A stretch of 64,000 bases of DNA, from the NCBI GenBank assembly GCA_900239685.1, contig OENT01000432.1, positions 53,707 through 117,706 of the forward strand, given 5' to 3'. The stretch comes from Rotaria macrura (taxonomy: Eukaryota > Rotifera > Eurotatoria > Philodinida > Philodinidae). Position 1 is the first letter of the stretch. Every line of letters begins with the position of its first letter. Shown here one piece after another: positions 25,701-39,187 of the stretch. A model generated the notes under the pieces. The model did not search any database, was not told where the DNA came from, and saw only the letters and a program-made list of their open reading frames with translations. Made by a program: the position numbers and the translations under genes.

Positions 25701-28700
25701 TTCCAGGGTGGACTGAACCCACTCCTGACACCACCACTACATATATATCTAAACCTCGTTCTTGACATTCGAAAGAAAAACATCTACATAGAACTTGAAA
25801 TCAGTAATTCAAGATGAACAATCAATAAAATCTCCTTCTCGTATACAAATTTCTTTCTTATGAAATATTTCGGAAATATAAGATGATAGGAAAATGAGTC
25901 GCAAATAAAAATTCTATTGTGATTATTAAGAATCACATGAAACTTGTCTAAATTTTTTTTCATAATACAAAACATGTTCAGATATGGCGAATTACGATTT
26001 TGAAATATAATCATTTTATGAACAATATATCATTTGAATTCCATATCACAACTAGACGTGTCAGTTTCAGATTCATAATGACTTGCTCCAAATTAGAATT
26101 AAAATACATTTACAAGTGTTTAGCAACTCAGAAGATTCTAGGAATAGATTTTGAAGTGGTTGCACGTTCGTTAGAAACAGAACCCGTACGAACACTAATC
26201 ACGACATCGCGGAGCACAACGAGAGTCAAGAATCGAAAAGTCCGGTGAGATGTCTTTCAACGATGGTAAACATATTTATATGCTTTTAAAATATGTGCTA
26301 CATAGAAATGATTTGAATTAGTAACTTCTATTTTCATCTTACAAATATGTTCTCAATGTCTTTTTCATAAACATTCGATTTAGAATGTTGTAAAAATAGA
26401 AATGCATTATCTCATTGAGGAAATAAGCTGATCTATTTAATTTCTACCAAAAAAAAAGAAATAATGAGATCATTAAAAAATTAATAAACACGATCATATT
26501 TCATGATATTATTAGAAGATTATTTTTTGTCTGACTTGAAAGATATAAATTAAAACAGAGATGAATTTGGTTTTTTTGCAATGTTTATCAACGATCTTTC
26601 TTTGCATTGTAAACAAGCATAGTTAACAATCGATATGCCTTTAATAATTTTAATGCATTCATCGAGATTATTCAATTCTGAATTTTAACATAAAATAATT
26701 ACATTAAGTCTTCAAGCTGTTGAATTACTTTCAACACTGAAAGTCGTATTGTCATCTGAATTCTTGAAACTAGTTCTGAATCTTGTTAAAATTTTTGAAT
26801 AGAAATCATTATGAACAAGAATAGTATACTCGAGAATTTCTAGTGATTGTATGAATATCTCTTTTCGTCGTAGTTTGTTCCCAAGTCTCATAAATCATTA
26901 GGATCTATACGATACTTACAATGTTAATTTACAGAGTCATTCATCATTTACATGACATTGTTGTCTACTAGACAAATATCCATACATAATTCTTCGTTAT
27001 TTTGACAGTCAATATTTTACTGTTTTAATTATTTTAGCTTGATATCCTTCAAGATGTACATCTTGAATTCGAATACTATTATCCTAATTGTCTTCACGAT
27101 GCACTCAATTTAGTATTTGAACAAAATGATTCATTAAAATTATCCATATGTCTTGAAAATCTTCTACAATTAATTCTTGTTGATGAACGTCTAGCAGCAA
27201 ATAGGTTCGTTTTGTCTATGAGACTAGAATCTAGTTTTTCCTCTTCCAATCTTTATTTCTTATTCTAGTCGTTCGATACAATTAACTATATGGTCATTAA
27301 TCGATCATTTAAGTCGTCTATTAAATGAAAATTCTCCGAATTCAAATCTTATTCTTCAAATCTTATTTCAATTAAAATATTATGAAAATCAATTAACATA
27401 CGAACAAGTTTTACAAATAGCTTGTTCATTTACAGATATACATATGAAAATCATTGAAGATAATGATAACAATTTATTTGATAATTTAATGCTTTGGCGT
27501 GATGCTCTTTTGAATTTTATACATTTTAATAATCATGATTTTCATCTTTTTACAATCATAACATTAATGGATTTTATGATTCCAAAACTAAGTGTAATAT
27601 ATATATATGCGAATTACCACATATAAGCTTGTTTATTTAAATATTATTTTCTATTTTAGCCTTTTGACAAACTTGACGATACAAATATAACTCGTCAACG
27701 AATCGACACATCGAATTCCCTTCTTGAACAAAATCTTAGTATTAATGGTATTAATTCAAATCGTGTTTTATCACGATCATTTAAAAGAAATTTACCTAAC
27801 GATCGATTGGTTAAAATTCCATGTCAAGTAAGAAAATATAAACAGATGTGTAACAAGTTGTGTGTGTGTGTGTTCTTTTTTTTTTAGTATGTTGAGCAAT
27901 ATACAATGATAATGACAAATATTTTTAATGAACTTCTCTATAATGATAATGCACAAAAACAACCATTAGTCAATTGTTTGACAACCACATTGATCGATAA
28001 TATTTTACCTGATTCAACTATTGACTTACAATTTGATGATGATCAATGTAAAACACCTAATGAAAGGTATTAATCATAAATTTAATTAGATTGATAGATT
28101 GAAAGTTCTATGATGGTCTATAACTAGAATAATTCTTCATTCTTTTTCTCTGTGAATAAATAAAGTCAAAATACATGATTTAATATCAAACCATGAGGAA
28201 TATTTACATGAGTACTTGCGCATTGTTTTTCTTTTTCAAGTAACATTTCAGCTGATTGAACTTTAAGTGTCGTTCTCTTCCGAAAAATCATTCCAGCATC
28301 GATTAAGAAAGTTTTGTTTCAATCATAAATATCTAGTTCTTCATGACGCAATGATAATATCGTGTTGATACTACTGAAAACTTAATTTATCTAACCGTAC
28401 TAATATATAATGCGTCGTCATATCGTACGAGCAAATGTGTTCTTTGGGCATCGCTCTTTCATTGAACTGCACAATACCATGTGAAATAGTTCTACAGTAA
28501 GGACAAGAAGCCACAACTATTACGATTAGTTTTACATTCATCTGCAAATGCACAATGAGTCAATCTAGAACTCCAATATTCATGTTGTTTATTTTTTCTA
28601 CTGATATTTAGTGCATCTAGTTTGACGACCTTAACTAGTCTATTTACTGAGCAGTAGTTTTTAAATGATGATTGTTAAACTGTTTTATTATCATATTTAC

Positions 28701-29498
28701 TATGTTAAAATTATGTCTCAAAAGAAAAAAGTATAGACTAACACGTTTAGTTTTCTCTTCGTGAAATGTTAACATTCTTTCGAATTCATTGATATTTTTA
28801 TTACATGAATTAATCTATTCGTATAGATTAATTAGAAAATATTCATATTGTATTTTCTTTCAATTTTTCATAGAAATTTAGCATTGATTCGACGACTTGA
28901 TGAACAACCTTTTGTTTGGATTTTACTTGAAATGATTGCTACAGGTTAATTATAATGTAATTTTCAAATCAATGAATATATTACTATTCGTTTTATTTTA
29001 TAGATAGTAATGCATTTCAATTATGTTTACCAATAGTTCGATGTTTGTTAAGTGCTTTAATTGTTCAATGGGAAAATTTTCGAGGCGAAGATCGAGCCAA
29101 AACATATTTAAAACAATTAACACTTTCAACTAATTTAATTATCTTGTTAAAAAAAGTAAAAATATTCTTGAATTCATTATCTTGTCGTTTGAATTATTCT
29201 GTATTTGTTCATGTTTTAGGCACGTTGTCTTCCATCACCATTGAATGAGATCTATGAATTATTTCCATTTGTTACAGCTTATGATTGTTTTATACTTCTA
29301 TTCAATATATGGAATTATTTAAAACAAAATCAACAAGTACTAACAACGAAACCACAACCGCAACAACAAAATATTGTACGAGATCCATTGTATTATGATC
29401 CAATTAGATTTGTCATACAGAAAAATATTGCTGACGTTGGACATATAGCTGAACATTTTCTTCATTTACAATTGCAAACATCTGTATCGATCGCATGA
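22738..29498 (+). CDS. INTS5: Integrator complex subunit 5
   Basis: Fifteen coding exons: 22738-22960, 23033-23118, 24219-24373, 24431-24520, 24573-24747, 24810-24997, 25056-25156, 25208-25497, 27038-27204, 27269-27593, 27660-27827, 27888-28066, 28874-28944, 29004-29155, 29220-29498. They give 882 aa (human 1019). Integrator cleaves nascent RNAs including snRNA 3' ends; INTS5 is part of its helical scaffold. Matches to human INTS5 run the full length: PEFDWVTVSL followed by RLIQLSL; LDEQPFVWILLEMI; LPIVRCLLSALIVQWE; and a C-terminal block FVIQKNI--VGHIAEHF. Three donors are weak (GTTTAG, GTTCGT, GTTAAT), so those joins need RNA evidence. Introns at 23119-24218, 25498-27037 and 28067-28873 are long; the second carries a MITE. 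An acceptor abuts the ATG (AG at 22736-22737). Confidence 0.88.
25606..25740. mobile_element. Short GC-rich MITE-like element in an INTS5 intron
   Basis: This 135-bp block is much more GC-rich than its TA-repeat surroundings. Its ends are imperfect inverted repeats: GTAGCGGTGCCAG at the left, and GTAGTGGTGGTGTCAG as the reverse complement of the right end. An inner inverted pair also shows (GAGGGTGAGCTCAGCCCAC against GAGTGGGTTCAGTCCAC). It sits inside an ATATAT run, so a target duplication cannot be told apart from the repeat. Confidence 0.6.
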
Positions 29499-31710
29499 AA
29501 AATATACTGTTCATATGTTTTTCTCCTTTGTATATTTAATCCATCCGGTGAACGCGTTCAATGTTAAAATAAACATGCTTATCACAGATAGAACAAATAA
29601 ATGTTGTCTTTAATAGTCAAACTAAAACAAAAACCAATAGATGATTCCGACGAAAGATTTTCTATTCATCATGCATGTAAAATTAGATTGTATTGAGTAT
29701 TAAAACAGAAGCAACCAATCATCATCGACATTAACTCTAGCTCATAGTCTCTTCATAGCGTATGTAGAAAAGTTTTCAATCAACAATTTGTCAAGTATCG
29801 AACTAGATTTCAAGAGAAGAGACAATAGCATTAAAAAATAGTGTCACAATCATTTATATGAGAACTTTTTATACAAATCTAATAGAAATGAATACAATAT
29901 TAATGTAAGTCAGTATAATGTCATAAGATACGATTGATTGAAATATGCTATAGAAGCGTTGTCAAACATTTCTTAGAAAAAGGCATCATATTGAATTGAA
30001 AGAAACGTCTATAATCATAATTGACAACTTGTTGAAAGCTGTGTAACTATTAACTACTATCTTATGATGCATCACCAGAAGAAGGCAAGAACCTATTGAC
30101 TGTGATCATTCATACAAATTGTCGATATTCCGGTTTACTTGATCGATTGAGAAGTTCTCATCATGTTGATGAAAATGTCAAAACAAATGTTAGAGCATTC
30201 CCGTTTACTTGTCATTACTCAAGATGATACATCTATGTGACCATGAACGAATTACAGAATGTTGATGAGAAACACACGAAAGAAAATTAATTCTTTGTTC
30301 GTCTGTTGTCTCTGATTTCTCGTTGTGCTTTTCATACATAGGCAAGCAAAACTATGCTTTATCTTTTGTGATCTATCGTGTTTTTCTTTCTGTAAAAATG
30401 GTATGATACCATACCGAGATAATCCAAGAAAACATATTCGTTTGTTTATTTTATGTGTCCTCGCAATTTTTACATTAAACAAATATTTGCGCTTTACAAC
30501 TTACTCGTATAATTATAACAAAGAATTTATTGCTTGATAATAATTTATTAAAATTAGTCTACTAATTGTATTTATTTTATGATATTGATCATATGTTTTG
30601 GATACGAGAGTTTTTCGATAGCCGTTCTTTTATTCTCTTATGTAGGTAATCGCATTGACTTGTATTTTACTACAAGCTACATTCATTTTTCTTTTATTTT
30701 TGCTTCCCATAGCTATATAGCAAAAAGGAAAATACAAATGATTGACTCTATATAATCTCTCTTATGTGCGATCTACATAACAAAACTAATGACATCTGTT
30801 GTTCAAGATTTTAGCCTATTGGTTATTATTTCAAGCGAACACATATAAATCATCTTCTTCTTCTTCATCCCATCACATCAAGCAAAGTAACTACTATGTC
30901 TTTAGACGCGTATACATCAGTATTTTATAAACAACATTTATCTACTTTAGAATTCAACTAGAATGTATTTCTATTAAAATATTTCGAATGATATCCACTG
31001 GCCATGTTCATTCGCCATTCACATACAACACTGTATTTATGTTATGATGAAAAACAACCGTCATCGTTTATTGACCATCTTTCTAGCATTGAATTTTGTC
31101 TACTTAATGCTTGCTATAAATGAACGGTAAACTCAGGGAACAGATACTTTCTATTATATGTCTTCAACCATTGAATTGAAACCAAATATACACGTAAGTA
31201 GATGAATACATTCTTTTATATATAATGATTATTTCAAGTGCTTAAATTCATCAGATTATTTTTAAATTTACTTCGATAATGAAAATCCTTCTACATCACG
31301 TACAACATTGAGTATGATTAGGAATAAATAATCTATGATACAGTAAACTATTAAATTTCGCCATGCATTTACAAGATAAGCGTCCTCAGTAGCTAAACAT
31401 GAACAAATAAATGATAAACAAAAGATCTTTTAGTATATATATATTATTTCACTTCCGTTGAGACATGAAACGGAAATCGTTAAATCTTGCGTCTATTAAT
31501 CAGAAAAGATCATGAAGACATTAAATATTTATATATTATGTCATCGTTAGCAAATATTTATTTAACTGCTGAGCTTATTCTAATATATGAAGGATGAGTT
31601 TCATATTTACTTTACGTTACTTTATTCTATTGTTTTATCAATTTATTTGATTTCATGAACAAACATTCTACATATATTTGATTTTTAGATTTCTTTTGTT
31701 TTCAATCGAT
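29499..31710. other. Intergenic, no gene seen
   Basis: AT-rich interval between INTS5 and NDH-2. Open frames near 30250-30540 lie on both strands and lack protein-like character. The interval probably contains the promoter of the NDH2-TMEM132 pair. A T-rich stretch with TTTTTAG at about 31681-31688 precedes the NDH-2 ATG. Confidence 0.35.
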
Positions 31711-34700
31711 ATGTTTCGATCATGGTTCAAGTGTTCATTGATTTCTAATCGATTAATACACACAGTTGCACGAGAACAATACGGCGGGAAAAAAAAAGTT
31801 ATCGTATTAGGTGCTGGATGGTGAGTTTGATTTCACTTCATTATAAACATTCATGTCATATAGAAATATTGATTTCGATAGGGGTGGATTTCAATTCGTT
31901 CGTTATTTAAATCGAACCAAATATGATGTGACATTAGTAAGATTTGATTTTCTTGATTCAATAAGAAGAAAAGAAATGAGGCGTTGTCAAAATGATAGTC
32001 ATCGGAAAACGATCGAAAAATTACGGAAGTTACAAACCTAAAAATATACGATTATATCATCTGATTTCCGATGATGTTAGGCATATGTTCATGAACAATC
32101 TAATCGATAGAAATCCAAGCAGTAATTCAGAAGCAGATAAAAATTTTTATTAAATATAATGCAGTTTACTTGAAAGATTTCCATTTATTTCTTTTTGGCT
32201 TGTCAATTATATAAAAATATAGGAGCAAAAAAACAAAGAAAAAAAACTCTCACTCTAATGAGCAAATATTTTTCACATCAGTGATTTCACTCGGAAATTT
32301 GTTTCTTCCTTCCATTTATGTCCTTTTTTTTTGGCTTTCATATTGAATATAAAAAGAATGATTATTTTCTACAGGCATATTGTCTTTTTAGATTTCACCA
32401 CGTAATCATTTTCTTTTCACTCCTTTATTACCATCAACGACTGTCGGCACATTAGAGTTTCGTTGTATTACCGAACCGGTTCGTACTCTATCAAATTTAC
32501 ATTATTATCAAGCGTATTGTGATACAATTGATCATAAAACCAATCAAATACGTTGTCTAGATTTTTTTAATTCAAATAAAGAATTTTCACTCAATTATGA
32601 TTATCTTGTGTGCTGTCATGGAGCTAATCCCAATACGTTTCATGTACCAGGCGTTGAAGAACATGCTTTTTTTCTTAAACAACTGTCCGATGCACGTGCG
32701 ATACGTAATCGTCTCATGGAGTTATTTGAACGAGCGTCAAATCGTTTTATATCAGATGAAGAAAGACAAGCATTAACAACATTTGTCATTGTTGGTGGTG
32801 GGCCAACATCGATTGAGTTTAGTGGAGAATTACATGATTTTATCGTTGAAGATGTTGCAAAATGGTTTCCTGATGTTAAAACACGTGTAGTTGTTGTTGA
32901 AAGTACAGATCATATTTTAGGAACGTTCGATTCGAAACTAACAGATTATGCAATGAATATTTTAAAATCACGTTCAGAAATCACACTGAAAACGAATACA
33001 CATGTTAAACGTGTATGTGAAAATGAAGTTTTACTTAGTAATGATGAAGTTATTCCATGTGGAATTACGGTATGGAGTACAGGTAAATTAATAGAATAGT
33101 ACTTCTTATGAAAACGTTCTATTACTTCTTCATTATTTTTGCACACTATCGAAAACCTTGTCTACATTTAATTAAGGCATCATTGTTATCGAAGTAAATC
33201 GTTTCGGTGATGTGCTATTTTTTCAGAGATTGGTATCAAATATAATAATTGAATACAAGAAAAAGAGCCACAGATAAGGAAAAGTCTTTATCTAGATACA
33301 AACACGAATGTCTTGTTTTTCTTATTACTATCAATGATTTCTTTGAAAAAGAAAACAAACTGTTTGTTTTACTTTTATTTTATTTTATTTTATTTTATTA
33401 GTTTTTCACTCGTGTGTTATTTTATCTGACATCATGTGTTTCTGACTATGTACATCTGAATAAATAATACATAATGATACGACACGCTACTGACACATTG
33501 CGTTGCTTTTCCCAATTATTCCGTAAAGATGAATCTACAATATGCTGCATTGAATTTCTCTAAATCAATCCTTACGATGCATATCTAATGTACATATATA
33601 GTATTCGAAAAGTTTACTGTGTACTCCCAAAATTTACCATGGAGAAGATTTTTCATGATCTCAAGTAGAAAGTTTAGCGTGATCAGATAGATTACATTTC
33701 AAGTTACATCTGCTGTACGACTATCTTTCTTCATTTCTTATTTTATTTTCATTTATGATATATTTCATTTCTTGGAATTGATGAAATTTCAGACGATGCT
33801 ATTTAGAAAATTTACTATTAGTATTATGAAGAAAGATGATCAAATATAAAGCCTTTATCTTTTCTCTGATAGAAAATATATCTAGTTGAAGAATGAGAAA
33901 AAGATGTAAATATTCTTTTTCTCAAATCTTTTCTCGTTGTAGCTACAAATAATACTCGCCTATAAATATAGATATTATAGATTAATGTTAGTACTAAGGT
34001 AGAGACGGTTCTTCGTACAACTACAACATTGCTTAATATTAAGATCGGGACAAGTACGAATTTATGCTTCTGTGATAGAATATCAATTGCTGCTAACAAT
34101 CAAGATAGTTATGAAAGAGAACATGGTGACCATGATCTCACATTTTGATAGCAATAAAAAGGTGATGTCTACAGATTGTTATTAATCATCAGCATTTGAC
34201 ATTTGAAGAATCATTTTGACACAGAAGTGTTGCATGACAAAGACCGATATAATAGCATCTGCGAAACTTAACTCGTAAAGTTGACATTATCTGGATAGGA
34301 TAGAAGTTCTGAGATGTCTAGAACATTTTTTGAAATTAATGCTTCTAATAGGGAGCTTCTATTTTTAGAACGTAGATTTAGATATACCCGAAGAAGAACT
34401 TCTAAATATATAATATCATGCACCAATTAGGTAATTGTAATCGTCTAAGTACATCTTGTATCGAGATAAGATATTAAATACAATAGAATCTGTAATTTTC
34501 CTAGGGTTACTAGAGAGAGATCAGAAAATTTCTAATTATTTCTTTAGTAATGTTTTAAAATTAGATTTCCAGAAAAGTCAGCTCTTATGTTCTATCTCTA
34601 ATAGTGTCTGTCTATGAAAAATTAACTTTATTTCTATAATGTCAGAAGCAAATGAAAACATGAATACATTAATGAACGAAAAATATCACACGATTTTTAT

Positions 34701-35318
34701 TTAGGACTTTCACCAACTAAATTAACATCAACATTACCATTCGTAAAAGAAAAACGTTCCGGAAGACTTTATACAAATGATCATTTACAAGTATTAGTCA
34801 ATGATAAAATAACAATCAATAATATATTTGCACTTGGTGATTGTGCAACACCAATCAATCATTCACTGCCAGCAACAGCACAAGTAGCAGTTCAACAAGC
34901 AAAATATTTAGCACATAGACTTAATAAAATGACACTTCACATGCAAAATTCAGAAAATATTATGAATGAGGATTATCCAAAGTTTAATTTCAACAATGCA
35001 GGTATGTTAGCTTATTTGGGTGGTTATGGTGGTTTAGCAGATTTGAAAGCAACTAAAACAACTGGTTTTTTATCATGGTTATTATGGCGTTCTGTTTATA
35101 TAACACGTCTAGTTAGTTTTAAAAATCGTCTTCTTGTGTAAGTTAATCTTGAGAAATTATTTTCGTCGAGTTTCTAATCTATCTATCTTTTTCTAGTGCA
35201 ATGTTTTGGTTCAAGTCATTTGTATGTATTAATTCATTTTTTTTTTATTTCAAATTATTATTATACCTTACCAATTGATATTCTTCAGGTCTTTGGTCGT
35301 GATATAAGTCGATTTTGA
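31711..35318 (+). CDS. Alternative (type II) NADH dehydrogenase, mitochondrial
   Basis: Coding exons are 31711-31820, 31882-31936, 32392-33082, 34705-35137, 35197-35221 and 35289-35318, giving 447 aa. NDH-2 is a single-polypeptide, non-proton-pumping NADH:ubiquinone oxidoreductase on the inner mitochondrial membrane. Residues 1-25 are basic and free of acids until residue 22, like a targeting peptide. The first dinucleotide-binding motif is GAGWGG at 34-39, followed by SPRNHFLFTPLLPSTTVGTL, the NDH-2 hallmark. The second is VIVGGGPTSIEFSGEL near 188-203. ALGDCA marks the FAD site near the C-terminus, and an aromatic membrane-anchoring tail ends the protein. I see no EF-hand insertion. The 1622-bp intron 33083-34704 contains a TTTTA microsatellite and nothing else I can support. 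Confidence 0.92.
33373..33400. repeat. TTTTA microsatellite
   Basis: About five tandem TTTTA units lie inside the long NDH-2 intron. Confidence 0.7.
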
Positions 35319-35467
35319 AAAAGAAATAACAAAGAAACGTTGTATTTTTAAAACTTTTCAACTAGCATCATTTAGTACTCGTCTAGACTTATGTATATAT
35401 ATATATCTTTTTTTTTCCTCTCCTATTCTAGATTACATATTCTTGGTAATATTATGTTAGATACATC

Positions 35468-38400
35468 ATGTATGTGTATTATTTAATATTTTTTCTTATC
35501 TTCGTTGTTCGAAGTTCAAGAACCAGTCAAATTGATATTGATATACCATCGATTTCAACATCACATATATTTGAGATTTCATCAAATATTTCTCGAAATC
35601 TTAATCGTGATGTTCTCTTTGGACTTGTTGATGGTACATCATCATCGATACCATCGTCTATTCTTATTCGAGCGTCATATAAACAATTATATCTAGAACG
35701 TTTTTTTAATCTCTATCAATCAAATAATAAAAACTATCGACAACAAATACAAAAAGAACCTATATTTCGTAGTTATTTATTAACACCATCGTTTAATCGA
35801 TCCTATCCTTTCGTACGCGTTTTAATTGGTTCAGTACAAGATTCATATGAAAGTATGAATATGCAACCGATGTGTGCCATTATAACAGCAGTTAATGAAC
35901 AGAATCTTTATGAAACTCAAGCTTGTTTAATAACGCCTCATACAGGTTATTGCCTAGTAAAATTATCGGTTTTAAAAATGGTTGAATATGTAAATAAAAA
36001 TCAAACGAAAAATAAGATCGAACTTTATCTTAAAGTAAGTAATAGAAATCAAGAGTTTTGTAATAATCAAAATTTGTATCATTTCTTTTAGCTTCATCAT
36101 GTAACATCATTCAATGAATGTATATCTGATCATACACCAAAACAAGATCATATTCATCATGAAACACGTATCGGTCATGTTGAATATATTGATTATGATA
36201 ATATATTATTTTCTACTATAACTCGTTCATCGATTGCCATTGATTATCCAATTGGTATTCATTATCCTGATTGGTATTTTCCACTAAGACTCAAACTAAT
36301 TATTTCATCATCGTTTCTATCATCATTCACAATACGTTGTCGTCTAATATCTTATTTTTCTATTTATTTAATTCAAACGAATATTCTTAAAATTTCTAAT
36401 TATCATATACAAATAAATCATAATATTTATCATCGACAATCAGTATCGGATATTGATTTTAGCATAAAAATAAATCAAATAAGTAAAGTCGATCAAAATA
36501 ATCTCTTTGAAATTGACATAGCAACAATTATGTTAAAAATAAATTCGACCAATTTCTATAATATACATCATCTTAATACGAATTCTGTTTTATTTATTGA
36601 TTGGTTTATATTATCGAATAATTCATTAGAATCTAGTGAACCAACTCTACGTGTGCCTATTCATATACAACATGATGATATTCAAACAATTGTTGCACTA
36701 ACCGATTTTACAAGTTTAATTAATACAGCCATGTTATCAATGCAAATTCAACAATTTCCATTGAAAGTTCTTGCCGTAAATCATTCAGGGTATGAATTTT
36801 TCATAGGAAATAAATCATGTTTGACATAATATTTATTTTATTTTCGAATATTTTCTAAGATCTATTGAAACAATATCACAAGCTGTATGTCATTCGGAAA
36901 ATATCTATTTAATACAAGTTGATTCAACTTGTAAACATATCTATTTTTCTGGTCAAGAACGTGACGATTTTTTCGATCATATCAATAGTCCAACATCGAT
37001 TGTAATTCGTTATGAAAAATTTCTTCAACGTTTATATTTTACGATATACATACCTGAACGTCCATTACGTATTGAATTGAGTGATACAAAATTATCTCGT
37101 GTTAACGGATGGTTTGTTACGAAACGTATTGACGATGATGATGATCAAAAACGTCAATCATCAATAGATGATTTTCATGATGACATCGAGGATGATGATG
37201 ATGAAAACGATGCTGATGCTGATGTCGATGCCGATGATGTGAAATGTTATGCTGTTTATCAACAAGCATTCGTTCATGTTTTTACAAAATTCTATCGAAC
37301 TACTCCAAGTATTATTATTATAAGTTAATGAATTCATTTAATTTCTATATTTGTTTTAGATGGTGATCGAATTTATCTGTTTAATAAACTAAATGTTCTC
37401 ATAACATCACTTGTTCGTGCACATTTAGAAACCGATAATAGACGTGTTGCTATTATTAAAAATGATCGTATTATTGGTGTTGGACCTGGAAAAACAAACG
37501 TTCGAGTAATGCAAAAGAATAAATTCCCAAAAATTCGGACAATCTAATTGTTTTCCTTTGGTTTTGTGTTTTTAGATTTATTCGTTTACAAATAAACTTC
37601 CCATGGGTTCGAAAACAATTTATGTCGATGATCAAGAATTAGTCGATATAACGAATATATCATTTAATATTCTTACAAATATTGATCTGGAAACAAATTT
37701 AGTCGAACATATTGATCCAATTTATAAAGTTCATTTTCATATAAAACCTATTTTCAATAAATTTAATCTTGAAGATAAAAATCAAGTAAAATTCATTGCC
37801 GTTCTATTTAATATTTTTCTTTTTTATAATTTTTTCTGTTCATAGTTCGGGCAAATACATGTTATTTTAACATATTCAGATAATACTTCAGTATCATTAG
37901 ATGATATACCATCTGATTACTATCAATATGACATTGACACAAGTCACATAAATCCTTTATTTATAAATATTGATTCATCGAAATCCTGGAAAAATTTACT
38001 CATTCGTCCATCAACTGCTCTAGGTCATACAACAATTCACAGTCGTCTGAAATTAGGCCAACAGCAATGTACAGATGATAGAAATTTTTCTCAAAATGAT
38101 CTATCTTGTGAAATAATAATTTTCTTAGATGCTATTCATCAATTTAATAATAATTTACATTTATTGTCAAATAAGCAATCAGATCATTATGTTATTCTAA
38201 ATAATAATAATAATAATATGGATCAACGTACAAAGACATCTCCATTTCTTATAGGATTATCAGTGTTATTAGGTACATTTACTGTATTATTTCTTGGCTT
38301 TGTTTTTCATTGGTTAGTTCATTTTTATTATCGACAAAAGTCTCAAAAACATTTAAGAAGACATCGAAGTTCGACACATAGTGGTATCGAAGAAGTTAAT

Positions 38401-38471
38401 CATGATTGGATATTTCTCGATAGAAATTCATTAGAAATGCCACTAAAACAACAACAACAACAGCAGCAGTC

Positions 38472-38524
<53 letters not shown>

Positions 38525-38685
38525 CACAACAACAAAACTCACCATCAATACATAATTCCACACTTCATATAACACCAAATCCAATCATTAATACACCAAC
38601 AGTGCAACAACAAAAAGATTTATCCGAACTAACACATTCACAGATGATTGCTTATTTTGAGAATCTTAAGGAATCTCATGCATAG
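35468..38685 (+). CDS. TMEM132: TMEM132-family single-pass membrane protein
   Basis: Coding exons are 35468-36034, 36092-36789, 36860-37308, 37360-37505, 37576-37785 and 37846-38685, giving 969 aa. TMEM132 proteins are neural cell-surface proteins with Ig-like ectodomains, linked to adhesion and the cytoskeleton. The N-terminus is a signal peptide. The ectodomain matches the family at VCHSENIYLIQVDS-C, IYIPERPLRIELSDTKLS-VNGW, an acidic loop rich in Asp, and VGPGKTNVRI. One membrane segment lies at about 823-850, followed by the conserved HDWIFLDRNSLE (human HDWVGLSNRTELLE). A long glutamine tract follows in the cytoplasmic tail. A pyrimidine-rich acceptor (AG at 35430-35431) is only 112 bp after the NDH-2 stop. 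The exon 3 donor is GTATTA at 37309; a second in-phase choice exists 15 bp on. Confidence 0.88.
38449..38535 (+). repeat. CAG/CAA repeat encoding poly-glutamine in TMEM132
   Basis: An almost uninterrupted glutamine tract in the cytoplasmic tail. It includes a pure CAG run of about sixteen units near 38473-38521, broken only by one serine codon (TCG) upstream and a proline codon downstream. Pure CAG runs of this length tend to be length-variable. Confidence 0.9.
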
Positions 38686-39187
38686 ATTATTTCTAATTTC
38701 TTTCTCATTTTGTTTCTTTGGCATCAACACCGGTGTCATAATTCTAGTCACGAATATACAGCAGTGAATTTTTTTTCTTTGAATCTAATTGTATTCCCAG
38801 ATCATAGACAGTAAGTGTGAGAGTACATAATCACCTCCTGTTATTACTATGCTAACGCTCAATCAGTCAAATAATATACATATATCTATTGAAGAGTTGA
38901 TTTAACAGTTTATGACAAAACTTTTACAGCTGTTCTTTTTTTTTAATGTTGTGCTTTTCATATGATTTCTTTTTTCTTCTCTTTTCTTTTGATATTTATG
39001 TACTGACTTAGTTTGTTTCTCCCTACTTCTGTGTGCATTGTGGAACACACATGTCAATTTGAATGTGTCTTATTTTCATCAATTTTTTTTCTTTTTCGCA
39101 TAAAAAAAAAGACATTGAATATAGACTAATAAATTCTAACAAACTCAAAGCAGACAATAAAATGTCTATGTATTCATGGAACTATAC
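38686..39187. other. Intergenic between two convergent genes
   Basis: The 3' ends of TMEM132 (plus) and the ubiquitin-like-domain gene (minus) face each other across about 500 bp. The stretch is T-rich and shows no further gene. Confidence 0.5.

Noticed and set aside
37077-37328. Separate acidic plus-strand frame
   Set aside because: It starts at TTG and is simply the end of TMEM132 exon 3, continuous with the upstream coding sequence.
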